DNA of 34,819 nt, from positions 1-34,819 of the forward strand of contig JBHHWH010000019.1 in NCBI GenBank assembly GCA_046756405.1, given 5' to 3'. Within the stretch, counting starts at the first letter, position 1. Every line of letters begins with the position of its first letter. This DNA is from JBHHWH01 sp046756405 (lineage in GTDB: Bacteria > Actinomycetota > Acidimicrobiia > Spongiisociales > ZC4RG35). A program made the position numbers and the translations under genes. Positions 1 through 8,304 of this stretch are shown piece after piece. The notes under the pieces were generated by a model. That model was not told the DNA's origin. It saw only the letters and a program-made list of their open reading frames with translations, and ran no database searches.

Positions 1-2
1 TG

Positions 3-554
3 GTGGCCGAAGTCCTCGATCCCCGCCATGTGGAACTGGTGGCCTCCTACGTGGACATGTTGCGCATCGGCACCAGGAATATGTCCAACACGGCCCTACT
101 TCGTGAGGTCGGGCGCCAGCCCCTGCCGGTTCAGCTCAAGCGGGGGCGGGCTGCAACGGTGGAAGAGTGGATCGATGCCGCCGAGTACATCTACAACGAG
201 GGGAATCACGGCATTGTGCTGGTGGAACGAGGGGTGCGTGGCTTCGATCCTTCGGCCCGCAACACCCTGGACATCACCGCGGTGCCGTTGGCGAAGAGGA
301 TGACCCACCTACCCGTAATGGTGGACCCTTCTCACTCTGCCGGGCGCAGCGATCTCGTTCCCGCCCTGGCGAGGGCGGCGGTGGCCGCTGGTGCCGACGG
401 TCTGCTGGTCGATGTCCACCCTCGACCTGCGGAGGCCCTGGTGGACGGCCGCCAGGCGCTGACGAAGGAGGAGTTCGTGTCCCTCGCCCGAGAGCTCAGG
501 GCGCTGGCCGCCGCCCTTGGCCGGCCTGCAGCTCAGTTGGGCGGAGACTCGTAG
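3..554 (+). CDS. aroF: 3-deoxy-7-phosphoheptulonate synthase (DAHP synthase), C-terminal part
   Basis: This is the 3' end of a gene that begins before the window; the frame is open from the first bases. The enzyme condenses phosphoenolpyruvate with erythrose 4-phosphate, the first step of the shikimate pathway. The 183 residues match the C-terminal half of the type I-beta (AroA/KDO8P-like) barrel: IGTRNMSN near residue 22, LLREVGRQPLPVQLKRG, EEWIDAAEYI, GIVLVERGVRGF, NTLDITAVPL, the metal/substrate motif VDPSHSAGRSDL near 107, and GADGLLVDVHPRPAEAL. No ACT or chorismate mutase domain follows, and an N-terminal extension cannot be judged. The end overlaps the 3' end of the convergent glnE by 22 bases. 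The family call is firm; the symbol could equally be aroG. Confidence 0.93.
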   Translation: MAEVLDPRHVELVASYVDMLRIGTRNMSNTALLREVGRQPLPVQLKRGRAATVEEWIDAAEYIYNEGNHGIVLVERGVRGFDPSARNTLDITAVPLAKRMTHLPVMVDPSHSAGRSDLVPALARAAVAAGADGLLVDVHPRPAEALVDGRQALTKEEFVSLARELRALAAALGRPAAQLGGDS

Positions 555-3274
555 AACAGAGCCTCGAAGGACCGTCGGGCACGACGGGTGAGCTTGCGAT
601 ACTGCTCCCTGAGCTCTCCGGTACGGTCGAAGCCCAAGGACGCGGCAATACGGGCGGCCGAGCGAGGATCGGTAGGCAAAGAGTCGACCGCACGTCCGAA
701 TTGAAGATGGAGTCTGAGACGCACTCGGGTACAGAACTCGTACGCCTCCCGAAGGGCGCGGTGGTCCCTCTCCTCGAGGATTCCGGCTTCGAGGAGGCGA
801 TCCAGGGCTTCCAGGGTTGGGGTCGCCCGAAGCGACGGATCCCGTCCGCCATGTGTGAGCTGTAGAAGTTGGGTGACGAACTCGACATCAGTCAGGCCTC
901 CGGGGCCCAGCTTGAGGTGATAGTCGGGATCTTCGCCCGGTCCGATTCTCTCCGACTCGACGCGAGCCTTGATCCGGCGGATCTCCCACACCATCGACTC
1001 GGGTAGCTTCGGCTGCCACAACAGCGACCCGGTCATCTCGGTGAAGGCTTTGAGCAGGTGTGGGTCCCCGGCGGCGGGTCGTGCCTTGACCAGGGCTAGC
1101 AGTTCCCAGGGTTCCGCCCACTCCCGGTAGTAACGGCGGTAGCTGTCGAGGGACCGGGCCAGGGGGCCGCTCTTGCCCTCGGGTCGAAGGTCGGTGTCTA
1201 GTTGGAGACCCTCACCGTGGTGGCTGGGTTCGGAGAGCATTCGGGCGAGGCCCGTGGCCAGAGTGAGGGCCCGCTCCCGATGCTGGTCGTCGTCGTAGAC
1301 GTAGAAGAGGTCTATATCCGATCCGTACGACATCTCCCGACCCCCCCACTTACCCACCGCTACCACTCCGAAGTTCTCCGAACCGTTCCCGGTCAGGGCA
1401 TGGAGGGCTCCTGTCACCGCGGCATCGGCGGTGTCGGCGAGGGCACGAAGCGTCGCTTCGGTCTCCGCCTCGCCCAGCACGTCGCGGGCGGCGATCCGCA
1501 GCCTCCGTCTGCGGACGAAACGTCGGAGGGTTCCCAACTTGGCGTCTGGGTCGTCCCGCGAGTCGAGAAGACCAATCAGGCGCTGGGTCTCGGCGTCGAG
1601 GTCTCGTATCTCCTTGAGGAGGGTGTCATCGGCTAGACGGGGGATGAACTCGGGTATGCGGTCCATCAGATCCCCAAGGAGGCGGCCGGTACCGAGGAGC
1701 CGGCAAAGTCTCTCCGCAGCCAGGGGATTGGTCTGAAGCAGCGTCACCAAGGCGGCGTGGTCGGGGGTCCCTGCGAGCAGGAGACGGAGCTGGTGCAGTC
1801 CCAGGTCGGGATCGGGCGAGACCGACAGCCAGTCGAGCATGAGAGGAAGCATCTGGTGCATGACGCGGGACTTGCGACTCAGGCCGGCGGTGAGCTCCTC
1901 GACGGCCTTGGTGGCCCCGGCCACATCGGCGAAGCCGAGGGCTTCCAGACGCAGCGTTGCCGCTTCGGCATCGAGGCGTGCCGTGGGGACTCCCGCCAGC
2001 GAGTCGAGGATGGGTCGGAAATAGAGCCGCTCGTGGAGGTCGCGGGCCTGGGAACGCACTTCGGCGAGGTGCACCTCGAACTCCTCCAGGGGATTGGCGA
2101 CAAAGCCGAGGGTTCGGGCGAGACGTTCTCGTGCTTGCGGAGAGCTGGGGAGTCGGTGGGTTTGACGGAGGTCCCAGAGTTGGAGTCGGTGCTCGATGTG
2201 GCGCAGAAAGCGATAAGCCTCGGCCAGCTTGTCCGCCTCTTCTCCGTCGATGTATCCGTGCCGCTCCAGGGCATCGATTGCATCAAGGGTTGCGGCAACC
2301 CGCAGATCGGGGTCGAAGCGGCCGTGAACCAGTTGGAGGAGCTGTACGGAGAATTCGATGTCGCGGATTCCGCCCCGGGAACGCTTGATGTCCGAAGGAG
2401 GGGCGACCTCCTCCGCCTGGGCCTTGATGAGGCGGACGTTGCGTAGGGCCTCGGAGTCGAGCCCTCGTTCCCAGACGATCCCTTCCGTCAGCTCGCTGAA
2501 GCTCCGGCCGAGGGCAGCGTCCCCGGCGGCCGGACGGGACTTGAGAAGGGCCTGGAGCTCCCAGCCCTCTCCCCATCTCTCGTAGTAGGAGGCGTAGCCG
2601 TCGAGACTCCGGCTCAAGGGCCCGGCCGATCCCTCAGGGCGGAGCCCGGCGTCCACCCGAAGGCCGGGACCGTCGAAGGTGGGTGAGGTAAGAAGACTGA
2701 GCAGCTTGCTGGCGATGGCGAGGGCTGCCTCCCGGCTCTCTGCTTCGCCTCCAGGCACCGGCTGGTGAACGAAGAGGAGGTCGATGTCCGAGTAGTAGTT
2801 GAGCTCACGTGCTCCCCACTTGCCCATGGCGATGATCGCCAAGGGGACACGAGGAGCCAGCGGATGGCGTTCGGACACCGCCTCCACCGCCGCGTCGAGG
2901 GTGTGAGCGACGAGGACGTCCACGGCATCACTGAGTAGGGAGGTAGCGGTGGCCAGATCGACAAGCCCCGCCAGGTCCCTTCCGGCAATGTCGACGAGGA
3001 CCGCGCGAAAGCGCAAGCTGAGGGAGTCGGTCTCCGATGGTCCCCGCAACAGGTGAGGGTGACGGATGAGGGTCTTGGCGAGAGCTCGGCTGGCTCCTGC
3101 CAGCGCCGCGGCGATGGTCAGGAGGTCGGGGTCCTCAGCGATAGAAGGGTCGGCTTCCAGGATCGCCCGAAGTCGCTTCGGGCCGCCCTCGGGATCGAAG
3201 GCGGCGGCGAGCCTCGGAGGGTCTTCGGTCGGAGGGCCCTGGCTCTCGGGGGACGTTGGGTTGGGCTCGGACAC
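533..3274 (-). CDS. glnE: Bifunctional glutamine synthetase adenylyltransferase/deadenylase
   Basis: GlnE adds AMP to, and removes it from, a tyrosine of glutamine synthetase in response to nitrogen status. The protein has the family's duplicated nucleotidyltransferase architecture. The N-terminal domain carries GKWGARELNYYSDIDLLFV and the C-terminal domain GKWGGREMSYGSDIDLFYV, each with the metal-binding DxD. Both are followed by RPEG.(A/S)GPL(S/A)RSLD.Y..YY and by the helical GG(I/L).D(I/V)EF motif. The frame is open upstream to 3454, but that would overlap nadE. GTG at 3274 gives 913 residues and has TAGCCT 7 nt upstream, as other starts here do. ATG at 3319 is the alternative. No glnA is in the window. 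Confidence 0.93.
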   Translation of the reverse strand: MSEPNPTSPESQGPPTEDPPRLAAAFDPEGGPKRLRAILEADPSIAEDPDLLTIAAALAGASRALAKTLIRHPHLLRGPSETDSLSLRFRAVLVDIAGRDLAGLVDLATATSLLSDAVDVLVAHTLDAAVEAVSERHPLAPRVPLAIIAMGKWGARELNYYSDIDLLFVHQPVPGGEAESREAALAIASKLLSLLTSPTFDGPGLRVDAGLRPEGSAGPLSRSLDGYASYYERWGEGWELQALLKSRPAAGDAALGRSFSELTEGIVWERGLDSEALRNVRLIKAQAEEVAPPSDIKRSRGGIRDIEFSVQLLQLVHGRFDPDLRVAATLDAIDALERHGYIDGEEADKLAEAYRFLRHIEHRLQLWDLRQTHRLPSSPQARERLARTLGFVANPLEEFEVHLAEVRSQARDLHERLYFRPILDSLAGVPTARLDAEAATLRLEALGFADVAGATKAVEELTAGLSRKSRVMHQMLPLMLDWLSVSPDPDLGLHQLRLLLAGTPDHAALVTLLQTNPLAAERLCRLLGTGRLLGDLMDRIPEFIPRLADDTLLKEIRDLDAETQRLIGLLDSRDDPDAKLGTLRRFVRRRRLRIAARDVLGEAETEATLRALADTADAAVTGALHALTGNGSENFGVVAVGKWGGREMSYGSDIDLFYVYDDDQHRERALTLATGLARMLSEPSHHGEGLQLDTDLRPEGKSGPLARSLDSYRRYYREWAEPWELLALVKARPAAGDPHLLKAFTEMTGSLLWQPKLPESMVWEIRRIKARVESERIGPGEDPDYHLKLGPGGLTDVEFVTQLLQLTHGGRDPSLRATPTLEALDRLLEAGILEERDHRALREAYEFCTRVRLRLHLQFGRAVDSLPTDPRSAARIAASLGFDRTGELREQYRKLTRRARRSFEALFYESPPN

Positions 3275-3281
3275 GGGTTTC

Positions 3282-3287
3282 AGGCTA
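3282..3287 (-). promoter_or_regulatory. Leaderless -10 box for glnE
   Basis: TAGCCT read on the minus strand, then 7 nt (GAAACCC), then the GTG at 3274. The same TANNNT-7-start arrangement recurs at several other genes in this window. No convincing -35 or Shine-Dalgarno sequence is visible. This is the main argument for the GTG start. Confidence 0.5.
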
Positions 3288-3304
3288 AAGACCCTGACGG
3301 CGCG

Positions 3305-3310
3305 TAACGT
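3305..3310 (+). promoter_or_regulatory. Leaderless -10 box for nadE
   Basis: TAACGT, then 7 nt (GTTGACC), then the nadE ATG at 3318. No Shine-Dalgarno sequence is present. Together with the minus-strand TAGCCT, it fits two back-to-back promoters into the 43 bases between the divergent starts. Confidence 0.55.
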
Positions 3311-3317
3311 GTTGACC

Positions 3318-4967
3318 ATGCCTGTCAGGGTCGCTGCCGCCCAGATCAACCTCCATGTGGGTGACATTTCGGGCAATGAGGCCCGGATCGCCGATGCCAT
3401 CTCGTGGGCCAAGAGCGAAAACGCCAAGATCCTGCTCCTCCCTGAGCTGGCCATCTGCGGCTATCCCCCCGAAGACCTCGTCCTACGTGAAGATTTCGTT
3501 GTAGCCAATCTGGAGGCGGTGAAGCGGCTCGCCGTCGCGGCCACGGATGTGGACGTCGTTGTCGGATTCGTCGACCGCGTCTACAGCCGGCTTAGCGACG
3601 ACTCACAGCCCCGAACCGTGGCCAACGCCGCCGCAGTGCTGTCGGAGGGTCAGATCAGGGGCGTGTACCACAAGGTTCTCCTGCCCAACTATGGGGTCTT
3701 CGACGAAGACCGTTACTTCGTGATGGGGGAACGACCGGGCCAAGTGTGGGAGTTGGGAGGGCTGCGTGTAGGCGTCTCCGTCTGCGAAGACATCTGGGTG
3801 CCCCACGGCCCCCCTACGCATCAGGCCGCCGCCGGAGCCCAGGTCCTACTCAATATCAATGCTTCACCGTTCCACCGGGGAAAGGCCAGAGAGCGTGAGG
3901 CCATGCTCGCTGAACGTGCCCGAGAGACGGGACTTCCTGTCTTCTACGTGAACCTGGTGGGAGGTCAGGACGAGTTGGTCTTTGATGGTGCGTCGGTGGT
4001 GTTCGACGGCTCGGGCGAGCTTCTCCACCGTTCACCCCAGTTCGAAGAGGACCGCTTCGCCGTAGATGTTCCCCTTCCCGGGGAAGGGCCGTCGCCCGGC
4101 TCGGTGACTCCGCTACTTGAGCCCGTCGAGGAGGTCTACCGCGCCCTGGAGACGGGCCTTTGTGACTACGTACGCAAGAATGGGTTCCGTGGCGTCGTTG
4201 TGGGGCTATCGGGCGGGATCGACTCTGCCCTCACCGCGACGGTGGCCGCCGATGCGCTGGGGGCTGAGGCGGTGTGGGGAGTGGCCATGCCCTCCCGGTT
4301 CTCCTCAGCCCACTCGCTGGAAGACGCTGCCGCTCTCGCCGAGAACCTGGGGATCCGCTTCGATGTCATCCCGATCGACGGTGTGTTCCAGGCCGAACTC
4401 GACGCCCTGGCGGGCGTTTTCACCGGTACCGATTTCGACGTCGCTGAGGAGAACCTCCAGGCTCGAATCAGGGGCTCGATCCTGATGGCTCTGTCCAACA
4501 AGTTAGGTCCCATGGTGGTGGCCACCGGCAACAAGTCGGAGATGGCCGTTGGCTACGCCACCCTCTACGGGGACATGGTGGGGGGTTATGCCGTGCTCAA
4601 GGATGTGTTCAAGACCCTGGTTTGGGATCTCGCCCGCTGGCGGAACAAAGGGGGTGAGGTCATACCACAGCGGACCATCGACAAGCCCCCCTCCGCGGAG
4701 CTGCGTCCCGACCAGCTCGACACCGACTCGTTGCCCCCCTACGAGATCCTCGACCCGATCCTGGAGCGGTACATCGAAAGGGACATGGGGGTGGCCGAAA
4801 TCGTTGCCGAGGGTTACGACCGGGACCTGGTGGTACGGGCGGCCCGGATGGTCGACCGCAACGAGTACAAGAGGCGGCAGGCGGCGCCGGGGGTGAAGAT
4901 CACCACCAAGTCCTTCGGAAAAGATCGCAGGTTGCCCATCACCAACGCCTACCGTCCTAGCCCATGA
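3318..4967 (+). CDS. nadE: Glutamine-dependent NAD+ synthetase
   Basis: The enzyme makes NAD+ from deamido-NAD+, ATP and glutamine in the cytoplasm, the last step of NAD synthesis. The N-terminal nitrilase-type glutaminase domain has the catalytic triad Glu43 (LPELAICGYPPEDL), Lys119 (YHKVLLPNYGVFDE) and Cys156 (VSVCEDIW). The C-terminal synthetase domain has the ATP pyrophosphatase loop GLSGGIDSALT near 297 and the GNKSEMAVGYATLYGDM segment. The length, 549 residues, suits the shorter bacterial two-domain form. ATG 3318 fits both the start of the domain (MPVRVAAAQINLHVGD) and the leaderless -10 box. The stop overlaps the next start as ATGA, so the two are probably cotranscribed. Confidence 0.95.
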   Translation: MPVRVAAAQINLHVGDISGNEARIADAISWAKSENAKILLLPELAICGYPPEDLVLREDFVVANLEAVKRLAVAATDVDVVVGFVDRVYSRLSDDSQPRTVANAAAVLSEGQIRGVYHKVLLPNYGVFDEDRYFVMGERPGQVWELGGLRVGVSVCEDIWVPHGPPTHQAAAGAQVLLNINASPFHRGKAREREAMLAERARETGLPVFYVNLVGGQDELVFDGASVVFDGSGELLHRSPQFEEDRFAVDVPLPGEGPSPGSVTPLLEPVEEVYRALETGLCDYVRKNGFRGVVVGLSGGIDSALTATVAADALGAEAVWGVAMPSRFSSAHSLEDAAALAENLGIRFDVIPIDGVFQAELDALAGVFTGTDFDVAEENLQARIRGSILMALSNKLGPMVVATGNKSEMAVGYATLYGDMVGGYAVLKDVFKTLVWDLARWRNKGGEVIPQRTIDKPPSAELRPDQLDTDSLPPYEILDPILERYIERDMGVAEIVAEGYDRDLVVRAARMVDRNEYKRRQAAPGVKITTKSFGKDRRLPITNAYRPSP

Positions 4968-5767
4968 TCTCCTCCGTCCTCATCAACGGAGAGCCCGATG
5001 ACGGCCGGATCGAGGTGTTCGACTCCTCGGTCCTGCGCGGTGACGGGTGCTTCGAAGTCCTCCGCTCCTATGACGGCAAGCCGTTCTGTCTCAACGAGCA
5101 TCTCGACCGCCTGGCGACCAGTGCCCGGCTGCTCGAGATCGAACTGCCCTCGAGGGGACGCCTCGCCGAGTGGATAGAGACCGTCTCGGCCGAAGTAGGC
5201 GAAGGTGCGGTGAGGGTCGTTGTCACCCGGGGCCCCGCCCTTCCCTGGTCAGAGCCGGATCCCAAGGTGATCGTGTTCGCCCATCCCTGGGAGCGGCCCG
5301 AAGGCCCGGCTCGCCTCTTTCCCATCACCGCGCCGTGGCACTCTGCCGGGTTGGACTGGGAGCTAGCGGGCGCCAAACTCCTCTCCTATGCCCCCAACCT
5401 GGCGGCGAGCCGCCACGCTCGCGCCGAGGGCTTCGATGACGCCCTGCTCGTCACCGTCGATGGCTCGGTCCTGGAGGGACCGACATTCTCTGTGGCCTGG
5501 GTGGTGGACGGTGTGCTGGAGACGCCCAGCTTGGATCTGGGGATCCTGGGTTCCATTACCCGGCGGGTGGTCCTCGAAGACGCCAGGAATCAGGGGCTGA
5601 AGGTAGAAGAGGGCCGGTGGCCGTTGGATCGCCTCGACGAGGCAACCGAGGTCCTCGCCCTGAGCACCATCCGTGAGGTCCAGGCCGTGGCAGCGGTGGG
5701 GAATCGGCGCTGGGAGCCGGGCCCGGTGACGGCTCAACTCGCCGAGGTCTTTGCCCGTCGGACCTAG
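4964..5767 (+). CDS. Class IV aminotransferase (aminodeoxychorismate lyase or branched-chain/D-amino acid type)
   Basis: This 267-residue PLP-dependent enzyme has fold type IV. The N-terminal domain begins LINGEPDDGRIEVFDSSVLRGDGCFEVLRSYDGKPF, with HLDRLATSARLLEI typical of the family. The PLP lysine is probably Lys138 in GAKLLSYAPNLAASRHA, followed by GFDDALLVTVDGSVLEG and the phosphate-binding region near the C-terminus (LSTIREVQAV). Sequence alone does not separate 4-amino-4-deoxychorismate lyase (PabC, folate) from a transaminase. The size and the DGCFEVLR start lean towards PabC-like, and no pabA or pabB is adjacent. The ATGA overlap with nadE suggests translational coupling. Confidence 0.85.
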   Translation: MISSVLINGEPDDGRIEVFDSSVLRGDGCFEVLRSYDGKPFCLNEHLDRLATSARLLEIELPSRGRLAEWIETVSAEVGEGAVRVVVTRGPALPWSEPDPKVIVFAHPWERPEGPARLFPITAPWHSAGLDWELAGAKLLSYAPNLAASRHARAEGFDDALLVTVDGSVLEGPTFSVAWVVDGVLETPSLDLGILGSITRRVVLEDARNQGLKVEEGRWPLDRLDEATEVLALSTIREVQAVAAVGNRRWEPGPVTAQLAEVFARRT

Positions 5768-5794
5768 AACCCAGGAACCGGACGTGGTTTCGGT

Positions 5795-5800
5795 TACGTT
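5795..5800 (+). promoter_or_regulatory. Possible -10 box for the lipoprotein gene at 5810
   Basis: TACGTT with a 9-nt spacer to ATG 5810. It matches TANNNT, but the spacer is longer than the 7 nt common here, so a very short leader is possible. A GGGG run lies in the spacer. Confidence 0.35.
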
Positions 5801-5809
5801 GATTGGGGC

Positions 5810-6325
5810 ATGAGGAAGCGCCAGGTCCTTCTATTCGCGGTGGTCACCACCCTCGTCATTGCTGCGTGTTCGCCTACGGAGCTGGCTCTCAACACCACGT
5901 CGACGCTAATAACCAGGACTACTGAAGGTCCGGTGGAGGTGGCCGAGTCGACTACGACTACCGCGACCGCAAGGACAACATCTACGACGCTCCGGGGTCA
6001 GCCTGTCACCGATTACAAGGTGGCTCTCCGGACCACCAGTTCGGAGGGCGAGACTCTGTTCATCGTCATCCCGCCCGGGGCCTATACCGACATCGACCTC
6101 GAGGACTTCATCATCGACCTGATCGAAGCCAACCCTGGACTCTGGGGGGTCGAAGTCTTCGATGATGAAGAGGCCCTTCGAGCTTTCGTGCTCCCCGAAG
6201 ACGAGCGCACCGAAGAAGAGCAGATGCTCATAGCCGAGCACCACTTCGTGAGTCTTGTTCGGGGCGACACGATCCGCTTCCAGGGCCCCTTCTCGGATAT
6301 GGGTGAGTTCCCGATCGGTAGCTAA
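5810..6325 (+). CDS. Small secreted lipoprotein of unknown function
   Basis: The 171-residue protein starts MRKRQVLLFAVVTTLVIAAC, a clear lipoprotein signal peptide with the lipobox cysteine at residue 20. A Thr/Ser-rich spacer (about residues 27-65, with runs such as TTTTATARTTSTTL) resembles an extracytoplasmic linker. The globular part (about 70-171) is acidic and contains EGETLFIVIPPGAYTDIDLE and RAFVLPEDERTEEEQML. I do not recognise the domain. It probably sits on the outer face of the cytoplasmic membrane. It faces mgtE with only 5 bases between the stops, and no terminator hairpin is visible between them. Confidence 0.8.
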   Translation: MRKRQVLLFAVVTTLVIAACSPTELALNTTSTLITRTTEGPVEVAESTTTTATARTTSTTLRGQPVTDYKVALRTTSSEGETLFIVIPPGAYTDIDLEDFIIDLIEANPGLWGVEVFDDEEALRAFVLPEDERTEEEQMLIAEHHFVSLVRGDTIRFQGPFSDMGEFPIGS

Positions 6326-6330
6326 GCGCC

Positions 6331-7734
6331 TCAGAGGAACAGCGAAGCCACGAGCAGGAAGCCACCGAACCCCATCAGGTCGGTGGAGAGGGTGAGGAAG
6401 ATCGTCGAAGCCAGCGCTGGATCCAGGCCCAGCCGGCGCAGGACGAGGGGAATGCCGGTCCCGGCGATGGTTGCGAGCATCTGGTTGGCGAAGGCCGCCA
6501 GGGCGACGACGAGGGCGACAGTCATCGCTCCCGACCGGTGGGAGAAGATCCCGGTCACCATGAGGGCATAGGTGAGGCCGGCGCTGGCCAGCCCGATGAT
6601 GATGCCGTTGAGGACCCCCACCCCTGCCTGGCGGACCAGGATCGCCGGAACCCTGGCGCCTGGGACGTCGTCGGTGGCCAGGGAGCGGATCATCACCGCC
6701 AGGCTCTGCTGACCGGCGTTGCCTCCAGTAGCCGCGATCACCGGCATGAGGGCCGCCAGGACAGGCTCCCGGCCGATCACTCCCGTCTGGTTCTCGATCA
6801 CGAGGGCTACTACGAGGGCGAGCGAAGTGTGCAGGACGAGCCAGGGCACACGCATACGGAACGAGTCCCTGATTCGCGAATAGACCGTCTCCGCTATACC
6901 GGCGCCCACCGATACAGCGAAGTCCTCGGTGGCCTCGTCCTGGATGGCTTCGATGACCGCGTCGGTATTCACCATTCCCAGGAGGTGTCCCTCCCTGTCC
7001 ACCACGGGCACCCCAAAGAGGTGGTAGCGCTGGCACAGTTCAGCCACCTCCTCCCGGTCGGCGTAGCCATCCACAGCCACTGGGTCGGGGACCATCACGT
7101 CGGCCAGGGGAGACCCGGGCCGCTTGAACACCAGGTCCCGGAAGGAGATGACTCCTTGGAGCCGCCCTTCGTCGTCGACCACGTAGACGTATGACAGATC
7201 CTCCCACTGCTCATGGAGCTGTCGGATGCGTTCGATGGCTTCCCCGGTGGTCAAGCCCATGGGCAGGGCAGCCACCTCGGTGGTCATCAACCCACCGGCG
7301 CTATCCGGCGGGTACTCCAGCAGGCGGCGGACCTCCTCCTCCGCCTGGTCGGTCATAGCCGCCAGGACGTCTTCCTTCTCTTCCTCGTCGAGCTCGGCAA
7401 GGAGGTCGGCAGCGGCCTCGCCGGGCATTTTGCTGATGGCGGCGGCCAGTTCGGGGAGGGGGACTTCCTTGACCAGCTCAGCGGCCAGCTCCGGGGCGAT
7501 CTCCTCGAGAACCTCGGCCACGTCTTCGGGGTCGAGGGTGGCGATCAGCTCGGCGGCATCACCGTCATCGAGCTGCTCGAGGACGTCGGCGGCGTCGCTG
7601 GGTGCAGCCTCCGCCAGCGCCTCCCACCTCTCCGGGTGGGTTCCCAGGTACTCGGCGACACGCTCGCGGTCACGCTGGGCCGCGGCGAGAAGCGTCCTGG
7701 CTAGTTGACGGGGCCGTCTCAGTCGAAGTTTCAC
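6331..7734 (-). CDS. mgtE: Magnesium transporter MgtE
   Basis: MgtE is a Mg2+-gated Mg2+ channel of the cytoplasmic membrane. The 467-residue protein has the full family layout. A cytosolic N-domain of acidic helical repeats (LEQLDDGDAAELIATLDPEDVAEVLEEI, about 50-130) comes first. A pair of CBS domains follows (GGLMTTEVAALP near 148, then PLADVMVPDPVAVDGY near 205). A five-helix membrane domain starts near 290 and includes ALMPVIAATGGNAGQQSLAVMIRSLA, the pore signature. The start is GTG 7734 with GGGAG 5 nt upstream. It lies 43 bases downstream of greA on the same strand and may be cotranscribed with it. No Mg2+ riboswitch fits in that gap. Confidence 0.95.
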   Translation of the reverse strand: MKLRLRRPRQLARTLLAAAQRDRERVAEYLGTHPERWEALAEAAPSDAADVLEQLDDGDAAELIATLDPEDVAEVLEEIAPELAAELVKEVPLPELAAAISKMPGEAAADLLAELDEEEKEDVLAAMTDQAEEEVRRLLEYPPDSAGGLMTTEVAALPMGLTTGEAIERIRQLHEQWEDLSYVYVVDDEGRLQGVISFRDLVFKRPGSPLADVMVPDPVAVDGYADREEVAELCQRYHLFGVPVVDREGHLLGMVNTDAVIEAIQDEATEDFAVSVGAGIAETVYSRIRDSFRMRVPWLVLHTSLALVVALVIENQTGVIGREPVLAALMPVIAATGGNAGQQSLAVMIRSLATDDVPGARVPAILVRQAGVGVLNGIIIGLASAGLTYALMVTGIFSHRSGAMTVALVVALAAFANQMLATIAGTGIPLVLRRLGLDPALASTIFLTLSTDLMGFGGFLLVASLFL

Positions 7735-7777
7735 CGTTGCTCCCAGGGTTGGAGCCCGGACAGGCTAACGCCGGCCG

Positions 7778-8257
7778 CTAGCGGTCGTAGGGCCGCACCG
7801 ACTCGACGGTGACGGTGAACTGACCTCCCGGAGCCTCGTAGGTGACCCTGTCGCCCACCTTGGCGCCGAGGAGAGCCCTGCCCAGGGGACTGGTCGGGGA
7901 AGCGAGCAGAAGGCCCGGAGCCTTGTTTTCTTGGGGGGCGACAAAGTACTCCATCTCGTCTCCATCACTGTCGACGACGGTGACGACACACCCCACCTCC
8001 ACGACACCGGTGTCGACAACCTCGCGGACCTCGGCGTTCTCCAGGATGTGCTGGAGCTTGCGGATTCGCGCCTCCATCATCCCCTGATCGTTCTTGGCGG
8101 CGTCGTAGTCGGCGTTTTCGCGCAGGTCGCCATGGGAGCGGGCCTCTGCAATCCGCTCCTCGATGTGACGCCGGCCCTCGGTGAGCAGGTACTCCAGCTC
8201 CTGCTTCAGCTTCTCGAAGGCCGCCGGAGTGAGGAAGGTGGTCTGGTCTTCCGGCAT
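7778..8257 (-). CDS. greA: Transcription elongation factor GreA
   Basis: GreA rescues arrested RNA polymerase by stimulating transcript cleavage through the secondary channel. The 159 residues cover the N-terminal coiled coil (about 1-80) with the tip motif LRENADYDAAKNDQ carrying the acidic residues of the family, followed by the C-terminal FKBP-like domain (SPLGRALLGAKVGDRVTYEAPGG). Length and motifs are typical. It is transcribed divergently from selD, with 47 bases between the starts. Confidence 0.96.
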   Translation of the reverse strand: MPEDQTTFLTPAAFEKLKQELEYLLTEGRRHIEERIAEARSHGDLRENADYDAAKNDQGMMEARIRKLQHILENAEVREVVDTGVVEVGCVVTVVDSDGDEMEYFVAPQENKAPGLLLASPTSPLGRALLGAKVGDRVTYEAPGGQFTVTVESVRPYDR

Positions 8258-8269
8258 AGGGGAACAGGA

Positions 8270-8275
8270 AGAGTA
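8270..8275 (-). promoter_or_regulatory. Possible -10 box for greA
   Basis: TACTCT on the minus strand, 12 nt upstream of the greA ATG at 8257. It matches TANNNT but has no good -35. It would give a leader of only about 5 nt. Confidence 0.35.
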
Positions 8276-8291
8276 CTTGCGTGTCCCCGCT

Positions 8292-8297
8292 TAACCT
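8292..8297 (+). promoter_or_regulatory. Leaderless -10 box for selD
   Basis: TAACCT, then exactly 7 nt (CCCCAGG), then GTG 8305. It independently supports GTG 8305, rather than ATG 8440, as the selD start and so supports reading through the TGA at 8347. Confidence 0.55.
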
Positions 8298-8304
8298 CCC
8301 CAGG

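Noticed and set aside
3275..3454. Extending glnE to ATG 3454
   Set aside because: It would run through the nadE start and add 60 residues unlike the family. The GTG at 3274 has a suitable -10 box.
5906..7036. 376-codon minus-strand open frame across the lipoprotein and mgtE
   Set aside because: It is a shadow frame of mgtE, low in complexity (Arg/Gly/Pro-rich), and conflicts with two well supported genes.
7735..7777. Mg2+ riboswitch before mgtE
   Set aside because: Only 43 bases separate greA and mgtE, too short for a known Mg2+ sensor, and no matching structure was seen.
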